Source: Chryseobacterium endalhagicum (GTDB taxonomy: Bacteria; Bacteroidota; Bacteroidia; Flavobacteriales; Weeksellaceae). From it: a stretch of 64,000 bases of DNA. How positions within the stretch are numbered: the first letter of the stretch is position 1; each line of letters starts with the position of its first letter. The notes under the pieces were generated by a model, which was given only the letters and a program-made list of their open reading frames with translations, had not been told where the DNA came from and did not search any database. The stretch covers positions 186,001 through 250,000 of the forward strand of contig NZ_JAELVM010000002.1 in the NCBI RefSeq assembly GCF_016745235.1. The letters are read 5' to 3'. The position numbers were made by a program, and so were the translations under genes. Shown here piece by piece: positions 51,370 through 57,835 of this stretch.

Positions 51370-52779
51370 ATGAAAATTGAACAAATATATACGGGCTGTC
51401 TGGCTCAGGGTGCCTATTATATTGTATCAGAAAATGAAGCTGCCATTATTGATCCGCTAAGAGAGGTAAAACCTTATCTGGATCGTCTGGAAAAAGACAA
51501 CGTTACTTTAAAATATATTTTTGAGACCCATTTTCACGCTGATTTTGTCTCGGGGCATTTGGATCTTAGCAAAAAAACGGAAGCTCCTATTGTATACGGA
51601 CCTACCGCACAGCCTGCATTTGAGGCTATCATCGCTGAAGATAACCAGATCTTTGAAATCGGAAAAATAAAGATCAAAGTATTGCACACGCCTGGTCATA
51701 CCATGGAAAGCACCACTTACCTTTTAATTGATGAAAACGGAATTGAAACCGCTATTTTCACGGGAGATACGCTGTTTTTAGGGGATGTGGGAAGACCCGA
51801 TCTTGCCCAGAAAGCCACTAATCTTACTCAGGAAGATCTTGCAGGAATCCTGTATGACAGCCTTCAGACCAAGATCATTCCACTGGATGACAGCATTACG
51901 GTTTATCCCGCACACGGAGCCGGTTCTGCCTGCGGAAAGAATATGCAGAAAGAAACGGTAGACATTCTGGGAAATCAGAAAAAAACCAATTATGCGCTGA
52001 ACCAGCCGGACAAGGAATCATTCATCAGAGAGGTTCTGGATGGTCTTACTGCGCCGCCGAAATATTTCGGAATGAACGTAGCCATGAACAAAGGCGGATA
52101 TGAAAGCCTGGATGTGGTGATGAACAAAGGTTTAAGCCCTGTGGCTGCAGAAGATTTTGAAGCATTTGCAGAGGAAACGGGAGCCTTGATTTTGGATACC
52201 AGAAGTGCTGCAGAATTCCATAAAGGATTTATTCCTAATTCCGTAAATATCGGATTGAAAGGAGATTTTGCACCATGGGTAGGAAATATGATCGTAGATG
52301 TAAAGCACCCTATTTTACTTGTTACCGATGAAGGAACGGAGGAAGAAGTTATTACCCGGTTAAGCAGAGTAGGATTCGACAATGTAGTGGGATATTTAGA
52401 CGGAAGCTTTACCGCATGGAAATCTTCAGGAAAAGAAACGGATGAAATCAAAAGAATATCTCCGGCTGAATTCGCTGAACAGTTTACAGAAAACGCAACG
52501 GTAATTGATGTAAGAAAGCTTAGTGAGTATTCTGCTGAACATATTGACAATGCCTTCAACAAGCCACTCGATACCATCAGTGATTGGGTAAAAACCATTG
52601 ATGATTCTGAACATTTCTTCTTACACTGTGCCGGAGGATACCGAAGCATGATCGCCGCAAGCGTCCTTAACGCACACGGAATCAGAAACTTTACCGAAAT
52701 AGAAGGAGGCTTCAACGGCATCAAAAAAACAGAAAAACTGCCGACAACAGATTTTGTCTGCCAGTCTAAAACATTATAA
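51370..52779 (+). CDS. Persulfide dioxygenase-rhodanese fusion (CstB-like)
   Basis: A 469-residue three-domain enzyme of sulfide/persulfide detoxification. The N-terminal metallo-beta-lactamase fold (1-240) has the ETHE1-like iron site H54-x-H56-x-D58 in THFHADFVSGH, H110 in HTPGH and D133 in TGDTLF. Two rhodanese domains follow (about 260-360 and 375-465). The first has no Cys in its active loop (LLVTDEG), so it is inactive. The second has Cys420 in HCAGGYRS. Such enzymes oxidise glutathione- or CoA-persulfide to thiosulfate or sulfite. A thioredoxin gene starts 72 bases downstream on the same strand. Confidence 0.9.
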   Translation: MKIEQIYTGCLAQGAYYIVSENEAAIIDPLREVKPYLDRLEKDNVTLKYIFETHFHADFVSGHLDLSKKTEAPIVYGPTAQPAFEAIIAEDNQIFEIGKIKIKVLHTPGHTMESTTYLLIDENGIETAIFTGDTLFLGDVGRPDLAQKATNLTQEDLAGILYDSLQTKIIPLDDSITVYPAHGAGSACGKNMQKETVDILGNQKKTNYALNQPDKESFIREVLDGLTAPPKYFGMNVAMNKGGYESLDVVMNKGLSPVAAEDFEAFAEETGALILDTRSAAEFHKGFIPNSVNIGLKGDFAPWVGNMIVDVKHPILLVTDEGTEEEVITRLSRVGFDNVVGYLDGSFTAWKSSGKETDEIKRISPAEFAEQFTENATVIDVRKLSEYSAEHIDNAFNKPLDTISDWVKTIDDSEHFFLHCAGGYRSMIAASVLNAHGIRNFTEIEGGFNGIKKTEKLPTTDFVCQSKTL

Positions 52780-52851
52780 GACGTGAATGAAAATCACACC
52801 CAAACAGAAAGTTTTTAACCAACTATATTTCAGCAATTTAAACTAAAAACT

Positions 52852-53151
52852 ATGTCACAAAAATTTCAGGAAATTATTGAATCCGAAAGACCTGTTTTAA
52901 TTGATTTCTTTGCCACGTGGTGCCAGCCCTGCAAAGTACAGTCCTCTGTTTTAAATACCGTAAAGGAAAACATAGGGGAAGGAGCAAGGATCATCAAAGT
53001 AGATGTGGATCAGTATCCTGCACTGGCTGCCCAATACGGAGTAAGAGGTGTTCCTACCCTGGCAGTCTTTAAAAACGGTGAACTTTTATGGAAAGAAAGC
53101 GGAGTTCATGATGTGAATACACTCACGGAACTGCTTAAACAATATGCTTAA
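52852..53151 (+). CDS. Thioredoxin family protein
   Basis: A 99-residue cytoplasmic thioredoxin with active site WCQPC (Cys24, Cys27; typical Trx has WCGPC) and the cis-Pro loop 'GVRGVPTLAVF'. It acts as a dithiol reductant. The Gln in place of Gly may shift the redox potential. It lies after the persulfide dioxygenase, which suggests reduction of persulfide or of the rhodanese Cys. A perfect stem-loop follows the stop. Confidence 0.92.
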   Translation: MSQKFQEIIESERPVLIDFFATWCQPCKVQSSVLNTVKENIGEGARIIKVDVDQYPALAAQYGVRGVPTLAVFKNGELLWKESGVHDVNTLTELLKQYA

Positions 53152-53208
53152 TCAGGCTGAGACTAAGGTTAAGACTGAGATTCAATCTTAACCTTAGCCT
53201 CAATCTGA
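53152..53208. repeat. Long inverted repeat between convergent genes
   Basis: CTAAGGTTAAGA (53163-53174) pairs with TCTTAACCTTAG (53186-53197), extended by GAG/CTC and TCAG/CTGA around small bulges, with an 11-base loop. There is no T run, so it may end transcription from both sides by structure alone or be a dispersed element. It lies between the thioredoxin and nitrilase stops. Confidence 0.65.
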
Positions 53209-53210
53209 AT

Positions 53211-53963
53211 CTATAATTCAATTGAAAATTGGTCTCGGTCATTCAGAAACTGGAAGTGCTGTCTGAAGTCTTTTAATTCATCCATATTCCATTCTGCGGC
53301 CACAATATTTCCATTCTTTTGAGAAATTTCTGTGCCGTCCGCAAAAAAACAGTGCGAACTTTCCTGATAAAAAAGATTATTCCCATCGGTCCCGATTCTG
53401 TTCAAACCAAAAACAAAGGACAAATTCTCTATGGCTCTGGCTTTTAAAAGATGTTCCCAGGCCCCTACTCTCTTTTCGGGCCAGTTGGCCACATACAAAA
53501 CAGCATCATAATCATCATTATTCCTTGCAAATACCGGAAAACGAAGATCATAGCATACCTGCAGCAGGATCCGGAAGCCTTTATAATTCAAAATAACCCT
53601 CTGATTTCCTGGCGTATAGACCTTATCTTCTCCCGAAAAAGAAAAAAGGTGTCTTTTATCATAAAAAACGGTTTCGGCATCCGGCTGTACAAAATACATC
53701 CTGTTGTAAAACTTTCCATCTTCTTCTACAGGTGCGCTTCCACAGACGGCAGCATTTTTTTCTTTCGAAAACTTTTTCAGAAACTCCAGAGATTCTTCAT
53801 TTCTATCGGAAACCTCGGAAGCATCCATACAAAAACCGGTAGAGAACATTTCAGGAAGCAGGAAAATATCAGCCTCCACCTCTTTAAACTGTTCTTCTAT
53901 CAACCGAAAATTTTTGTCTTTATCTTTCCAGACAATATCTAAATTAAGTCCTGCAATTCTCAT
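53211..53963 (-). CDS. Nitrilase-family omega-amidase (YafV-like)
   Basis: A 250-residue amidohydrolase with the nitrilase triad Glu38 (LLPEMFSTGF), Lys103 (YDKRHLFSF) and Cys137 (QVCYDLRFPVF). The 'CYDLRFPV' and short length point to the omega-amidase/YafV branch, which hydrolyses alpha-ketosuccinamate, alpha-ketoglutaramate or ketomethylthiobutyrate-linked amides in metabolite repair and methionine salvage. It is the only minus-strand gene in the last 12 kb and has no partner. The exact substrate is uncertain. Confidence 0.92.
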   Translation of the reverse strand: MRIAGLNLDIVWKDKDKNFRLIEEQFKEVEADIFLLPEMFSTGFCMDASEVSDRNEESLEFLKKFSKEKNAAVCGSAPVEEDGKFYNRMYFVQPDAETVFYDKRHLFSFSGEDKVYTPGNQRVILNYKGFRILLQVCYDLRFPVFARNNDDYDAVLYVANWPEKRVGAWEHLLKARAIENLSFVFGLNRIGTDGNNLFYQESSHCFFADGTEISQKNGNIVAAEWNMDELKDFRQHFQFLNDRDQFSIEL

Positions 53964-54066
53964 AAACTTTGTTAAAAAACTTCAATAAAAATACGATTTT
54001 CCATTGATTTCGGTTCTATTTTTGATGAGGATATTTCCAATTGCTATTATTTAAAAAGTAAAATTT

Positions 54067-54507
54067 ATGAAGAAATTGTTTTTTGTGCTGATGATCGCTT
54101 TTTTCGGAACCACGGCTTCTGCGCAGGCGTATACAGGTAAGGGAGACCAGAAGATCCAGCTTGGACTGAGCGCCTGGGGCTATGGAACAGGAGTTACCGG
54201 AACTTATGACTACGGACTGAATAAGCTTGTATCCGTTGGAGCCGGACTGAATGCCTATTTCGGCAACTACAAAGATCATGATAAGGATAACCGTGTTTTT
54301 GTTTTCGGAAGAGTGAATTTCCATCTTCAGGAAGCCCTTCAGTTACCGGCCAAATGGGATATCTACCCTGGTGTGGACGTGGGTGTTCTCGGCAAGGATT
54401 TTGGAATCGGTGCACACATTGGAGCCCGTTACTTTTTCACCGAGAAAGTGGGCGTTTTTGCAGAAGTTGGAAACAACGGCAGTATAGGGGTTTCTTTCAA
54501 TCTGTAA
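54067..54507 (+). CDS. Outer-membrane beta-barrel protein
   Basis: A 146-residue exported protein with signal peptide (MKKLFFVLMIAFFGTTASAQ) and a run of amphipathic strands ('DQKIQLGLSAWGYGTGVTGTYDYGLNKLVSVGAGLNAYFG', 'FVFGRVNFHLQEAL', 'IYPGVDVGVLG', 'GIGAHIGARYFF'), ending VGVSFNL-like with aromatic C-terminus. A small barrel of eight strands is likely. DUF6646 is the nearest family I recall. It has its own terminator, so is a single-gene unit. Confidence 0.8.
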   Translation: MKKLFFVLMIAFFGTTASAQAYTGKGDQKIQLGLSAWGYGTGVTGTYDYGLNKLVSVGAGLNAYFGNYKDHDKDNRVFVFGRVNFHLQEALQLPAKWDIYPGVDVGVLGKDFGIGAHIGARYFFTEKVGVFAEVGNNGSIGVSFNL

Positions 54508-54527
54508 AATACATTAAATATATGACA

Positions 54528-54556
54528 AAGCTTCTCGTTTCGAGGGGCTTTTTTAT
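54528..54556 (+). terminator. Rho-independent terminator
   Basis: AAGCTTCTCG pairs with CGAGGGGCTT around TTT (G-U pairs included), followed by TTTTTTATTT. Confidence 0.75.
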
Positions 54557-54610
54557 TTGGCATAGTTTTGATAATTGTTACCTTTGCAAATTAAAATCTA
54601 AAATTTATTA

Positions 54611-56092
54611 ATGGAATTAGCAATCAAGATTTTCCAGTTCATACTAAGTATATCTATTTTAGTGGTTCTTCATGAGCTTGGACACTTTTTACCGGCAAAA
54701 TGGTTTAAGACCAGAGCTGAGAAATTCTTCCTGTTTTTCGATCCATGGTTTTCTATCTTTTCCATGAAGAAAATCAACGGAAAATGGCAGTATAAATTTC
54801 TTTCCAAGAACCTTCCGGACACCACAACTGTTGTTGTAGACGGAAAAGAGAAAGAAGTTCCTATTGATATATCACAACTTTCTGACGACGACTGGAGAAA
54901 ACATCCGGAGCAGACGAAATACGGAATCGGATGGCTTCCTTTCGGAGGTTATGTGAAAATTGCCGGAATGATTGATGAAAGCATGGATACCGAGCAGATG
55001 AAAAAACCTGCTGAACCATGGGAATTCAGATCCAAACCGGCGTGGCAGAGACTGATCATTATGCTTGGAGGAGTTACTGTAAACTTTTTCCTGGCGTGGA
55101 TTATTTTCGGATGTCTTTCTTTCTTTAATGGTGAAACTTCTTTTGATACCACTAAAGTAGATACGCCGATGCATTACACCAACGTTGCAAAAGCTATGGG
55201 CTTTGAGGATGGTGACAAGATCTTAAAAGTAGACGGAAAAATTCAGAACAACCTGGATAAACTGTCTTTAGATATATTATTAAGTGACCAGGTAACGGTT
55301 TTAAGAAAAGGAAAAGAGGTTACCTTTAATACGAATGACGATGGAAAAGCACTGGCTTTCAAAGATGAAAACCCAAGAGCATTCCTTACGCCAAGATACG
55401 CTCCTGTAATTGATACGATTGTAAATCCTAAAACGGCTGCGGCAGGTTTAAAGATCGGCGATCAGGTAGTATCGGTAAACGGGCAGAAAATCAATTATTA
55501 TGATGAATTTCAGGGAGTTGTTGTAAAAAATGCAGGTAAAACGATCAATACAGAGGTATTAAGAGCCGGTGTAGTACAGCCTTTAAGTCTTGAGGTTTCC
55601 AAGGAAGGAACGTTAGGAATCGCTTCTTACAAGCAGCTTCAAAAATATGCCCAGACTCAGCAATTCACTTTTGTACAGTCTATCGGAAGAGGATTTACAA
55701 GAAGTATTGAGAGTTTAACGTACCAGGTGAAACAGTTTAAACTGGTATTCAACAAGAAAGTTCAGGGATATAAGAAAGTAGGAGGTCCGTTAGCGATCAT
55801 CAAGAATATGCCTGTAGAAAAATCAAAAGACGGAGCGGTATCTGTAAACTGGAGCATGTTCTGGAGTTTTACAGCAATGTTCTCGGTTTGGCTGGCATTT
55901 CTGAACCTGATTCCTATTCCGGGACTTGACGGAGGGCACGTTTTATTTACTTTATGGGAAGTAATTACAGGAAAACCTGTTCCTCAGAAAGTATTGGAAA
56001 ATGCACAGATGATCGGGGTTATCTTCCTGTTAGGATTGATGTTACTGATCTTCGGAAGCGATATCTTTAAAGCGCTTACAGGCAGTTTATAA
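54611..56092 (+). CDS. rseP: RseP-type site-2 zinc metalloprotease
   Basis: A 493-residue intramembrane protease of the S2P family. Zinc ligands HELGH (His21, Glu22, His25) lie in TM1 and the third ligand is in 'IPIPGLDGGHVL' (about 435-446, NLIPIPGLDGG). A PDZ domain is visible around 265-330 ('PKTAAAGLKIGDQVVSVNGQKI'). An extra 60-residue insert sits after TM1, as usual in Bacteroidetes. In other bacteria it cuts anti-sigma factors and signal-peptide remnants. Target sigma factors are not in the window. tRNA-Asn follows 80 bases downstream. Confidence 0.94.
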   Translation: MELAIKIFQFILSISILVVLHELGHFLPAKWFKTRAEKFFLFFDPWFSIFSMKKINGKWQYKFLSKNLPDTTTVVVDGKEKEVPIDISQLSDDDWRKHPEQTKYGIGWLPFGGYVKIAGMIDESMDTEQMKKPAEPWEFRSKPAWQRLIIMLGGVTVNFFLAWIIFGCLSFFNGETSFDTTKVDTPMHYTNVAKAMGFEDGDKILKVDGKIQNNLDKLSLDILLSDQVTVLRKGKEVTFNTNDDGKALAFKDENPRAFLTPRYAPVIDTIVNPKTAAAGLKIGDQVVSVNGQKINYYDEFQGVVVKNAGKTINTEVLRAGVVQPLSLEVSKEGTLGIASYKQLQKYAQTQQFTFVQSIGRGFTRSIESLTYQVKQFKLVFNKKVQGYKKVGGPLAIIKNMPVEKSKDGAVSVNWSMFWSFTAMFSVWLAFLNLIPIPGLDGGHVLFTLWEVITGKPVPQKVLENAQMIGVIFLLGLMLLIFGSDIFKALTGSL

Positions 56093-56120
56093 TTTTTTTG
56101 AATTTTTTTCTAAAAAATAT

Positions 56121-56151
56121 TTGTAGGGTATAAATATTCGTCCTATATTTG
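56121..56151 (+). promoter_or_regulatory. Promoter of tRNA-Asn (copy 1)
   Basis: TTG (56121-56123) and TATATTTG (56144-56151) with a 20-base spacer fit the Bacteroidetes consensus closely. Confidence 0.7.
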
Positions 56152-56173
56152 CACCACTTAAAACAAAGGACAT

Positions 56174-56247
56174 TCCTCCTTAGCTCAGTTGGTTAGAGCA
56201 TCTGACTGTTAATCAGAGGGTCGCTGGTTCGAGCCCAGCAGGAGGAG
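56174..56247 (+). tRNA. tRNA-Asn (GTT), copy 1
   Basis: A complete cloverleaf: acceptor TCCTCCT/AGGAGGA, D-arm GCTC/GAGC, anticodon stem TCTGA/TCAGA around CTGTTAA (anticodon GTT), T-arm GCTGG/CCAGC. Discriminator G is followed by an encoded CCA at 56248-56250. The 3' part from 56225 belongs to a 94-bp direct repeat found again at 57675. The same tRNA is present at 61254. Confidence 0.98.
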
Positions 56248-56318
56248 CCAATAAGGACTAAACACTTACATTCATTTGTAGGTGTTTTTTTTGCTTTAAA
56301 CGTTTCATGCACGGCAAA
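56225..56318. repeat. Direct repeat, left copy (overlaps tRNA-Asn 3' end)
   Basis: 94 bases from the T-arm of tRNA-Asn to ACGGCAAA are identical, base for base, to 57675-57768. The repeat contains the T-arm, the 3' acceptor strand with CCA, and a terminator hairpin (AACACTTACA/TGTAGGTGTT with eight T). It may be attL of an integrated element. Confidence 0.9.
56259..56293 (+). terminator. Rho-independent terminator of tRNA-Asn
   Basis: AACACTTACA pairs with TGTAGGTGTT, followed by TTTTTTTT. A second copy lies in the right repeat near 57709-57743. Confidence 0.8.
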
Positions 56319-56411
56319 GTTTTACATAATAAATATAATGTGATAAGCAAAATTTTCATTGATGAAATGGAAGAGTTAGTAAAATTAAGAAAATTAGGAA
56401 TATTAAAATAA
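56307..56411 (+). pseudogene. Orphan C-terminal tail, likely of a polymorphic toxin
   Basis: A 34-codon frame (MHGKVLHNKYNVISK... ending LVKLRKLGILK-stop) that is open upstream into the repeat and stops 5 bases before the next ATG. The first codons lie inside the direct repeat, so the frame is cut at the junction. It looks like the end of a larger protein, placed exactly where a toxin C-terminus lies before its immunity gene. Translation on its own is doubtful. Confidence 0.5.
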
Positions 56412-56416
56412 CAATT

Positions 56417-56761
56417 ATGAAAAATACTGAGAAACAAATACTTGAACTATCTAAAAAAATACTTAATAATTCTGGATTCGGTTATGATGACGAGAATCAA
56501 ATAAAGTGCACTGAATTAAATGAAGACTCTTTTTTTGGTCACAGCAAAGAAGAAAGCCAAAACATTTGGCAGATTTCTTTTTTATGGGGAGAAGAAGAAT
56601 TTGGTAAAAGCAGAGGTGCTTTCCTATACATTGATGATGATAAAAAATTACCTCTTTTATTGGTTCATTCGCTCGGTCAATCTAAAATTAAATATTCTTT
56701 ATCAAATGATGGCAAAACAATAGTTAGTAGCACTAATGTAAAGTTTACTATTGAAGAGTAA
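56417..56761 (+). CDS. Imm35/YrhB-like putative immunity protein
   Basis: A 114-residue small acidic cytoplasmic protein with no signal or membrane segment. The N-terminal helix 'EKQILELSKKILNNSGFGYD' is followed by strands around 'NIWQISFLWGEEEFGKSRGAFLYIDDDKKLPLLLVHS'. It aligns by eye with the next gene (56764) and with 57372, so the three are paralogues. The pattern resembles immunity protein 35 (YrhB-like), which neutralises toxins of polymorphic or contact-dependent systems. No toxin gene is complete in the window. It is AT-rich like the rest of the insert. Family is tentative. Confidence 0.65.
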   Translation: MKNTEKQILELSKKILNNSGFGYDDENQIKCTELNEDSFFGHSKEESQNIWQISFLWGEEEFGKSRGAFLYIDDDKKLPLLLVHSLGQSKIKYSLSNDGKTIVSSTNVKFTIEE

Positions 56762-56763
56762 AA

Positions 56764-57081
56764 ATGAAATATACAAAAGAACAAATTGAGGAAATCGCTA
56801 AAGAGGTTTTAGATAAAACAAATTTTACATATGATACCAAAGAAAAAATGATTGTCCGTGAAAATGAAGATTTCTACTTGAATGGAGAAAAAATCAACTC
56901 TTGGAATGTATCGGTATTTTTTGGAGAGGAAGATTGGGGCAAAAACCAATTAGCAGGACTTATAATTAATGATGAGAATGGTCATCCGATTTACTTACAA
57001 CACAGTTTTAATAGTTTCATTTATTATAAGATTCATAATAATGGAGAAATCTCAACGGAAGCAAGACAAGGTAGCAAATAA
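56764..57081 (+). CDS. Imm35/YrhB-like putative immunity protein
   Basis: A 105-residue paralogue of the preceding gene, starting 2 bases after its stop, so co-translated. Shared features: 'KEQIEEIAKEVLDKTNFTYD', 'WNVSVFFGEEDWGKNQLAGLIINDENGHPIYLQHSF', matching 'WGEEEFGKSRGAF' of the neighbour. Both lengths fit single-domain immunity proteins. Tandem immunity paralogues without their toxins are common in cells that face rivals with the matching toxin. Confidence 0.65.
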   Translation: MKYTKEQIEEIAKEVLDKTNFTYDTKEKMIVRENEDFYLNGEKINSWNVSVFFGEEDWGKNQLAGLIINDENGHPIYLQHSFNSFIYYKIHNNGEISTEARQGSK

Positions 57082-57211
57082 TCAATCATTTTTTATGTAG
57101 TACAAAACAAACAAAAACTCAACTTTCCATTTTGTATTAACAAACACATGATAACAATGTTTTAATCTGTAAACAAGTAGTTATACTGCTACATATATAG
57201 TATAGAGAAAC

Positions 57212-57250
57212 AAAAATTCCCTCTGAAACTGGAGGGAATTTCTCTTTTTA
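57212..57250 (+). terminator. Rho-independent terminator within the island
   Basis: AAATTCCCTC (57214-57223) pairs with GAGGGAATTT (57232-57241) around an 8-base loop and is followed by CTCTTTTT. It separates the first two immunity genes from the third. Confidence 0.75.
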
Positions 57251-57262
57251 AAAACCAAAAGA

Positions 57263-57370
57263 GTATATGATAAGTTTGGAAAAGACCCAGTAGATTTGCC
57301 CTTTGACAATACTAAAGTCACAGATGTTAAAAAAGAAATAAAATTACACGATATTTTAAAAATTAAGTAA
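57263..57370 (+). pseudogene. Orphan C-terminal tail upstream of third immunity gene
   Basis: A 35-codon frame starting VYDKFGKDPVDLPFDN and ending KLHDILKIK-stop, with no in-frame start codon in front and a terminator just upstream. The stop TAA is separated from the next ATG by one base. It is best read as the 3' end of a toxin gene whose 5' part has been lost. The sequence is unlike the tail at 56307, so two different toxins may have been present. Confidence 0.5.
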
Positions 57371-57371
57371 T

Positions 57372-57647
57372 ATGATAACGAAAGAAGAAGCCTATAAAAA
57401 AGCAAAAGAATATTTGGATAAATCAAATACACAATATATAACTATTGATTCTGACAGTATTAAACTTGAAGAAAATGAAGTAGTCAGCTATGGAAAGAAC
57501 GAGGGGAACAAATTAAATATATTTTCTGTTTGTTTTGGACAGTTATGGGGCATGGAAGAAAGAAGTATGTTCGTAGATATAAACGCAGATACAGGTGAGA
57601 TACTGTATATAATGACACCTCATGGGTACATAGATATAAAAGAATAA
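57372..57647 (+). CDS. Imm35/YrhB-like putative immunity protein
   Basis: A 91-residue protein starting MITKEEAYKKAKEYLDKS, the typical start of Imm35/YrhB proteins, then 'LNIFSVCFGQLWGMEERSMFVDINADTGEILYIMTPHGYIDI'. It is related to the two genes upstream, but shorter and closer to the YrhB pattern. It starts one base after the stop of an orphan toxin-like tail, so it was probably its immunity gene. No toxin domain remains. Confidence 0.68.
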   Translation: MITKEEAYKKAKEYLDKSNTQYITIDSDSIKLEENEVVSYGKNEGNKLNIFSVCFGQLWGMEERSMFVDINADTGEILYIMTPHGYIDIKE

Positions 57648-57674
57648 ATAAAAGGCTTTTTAATCAGAGGCCCT

Positions 57675-57768
57675 TGGTTCGAGCCCAGCAGGAGGAGCCA
57701 ATAAGGACTAAACACTTACATTCATTTGTAGGTGTTTTTTTTGCTTTAAACGTTTCATGCACGGCAAA
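57675..57768. repeat. Direct repeat, right copy (partial tRNA-Asn)
   Basis: 94 bases identical to 56225-56318: T-arm, acceptor 3' strand, CCA and terminator of tRNA-Asn, without the 5' half. Upstream, TTAATCAGAGG at 57660-57670 still copies the anticodon arm, after which four bases (CCCT) replace five (GTCGC). It is the probable attR. Confidence 0.9.
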
Positions 57769-57835
57769 TCTATTATATATTAGCAAAAAAATATACAATC
57801 AGTCTTACTACAGGGTATAAATATCAGATTATCTC

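Larger units (their letters stand above)
56225..57768. mobile_element. Putative 1.45-kb island inserted at tRNA-Asn
   Basis: The two perfect 94-bp repeats are 1450 bp apart and the left one begins inside tRNA-Asn. The segment between is clearly more AT-rich than neighbours and carries three immunity-like genes with two orphan reading-frame tails. The right copy leads into normal chromosome (S41 peptidase). tRNA 3' ends are standard targets of site-specific integration, but no integrase gene is present, so this is a remnant, a passenger of another element, or a recombination product. Confidence 0.55.

Noticed and set aside
57660..57767. A third tRNA-Asn gene
   Set aside because: It lacks the 5' acceptor strand, the D-arm and the anticodon; only the T-arm and 3' end are present, so it is a fragment of the repeat.
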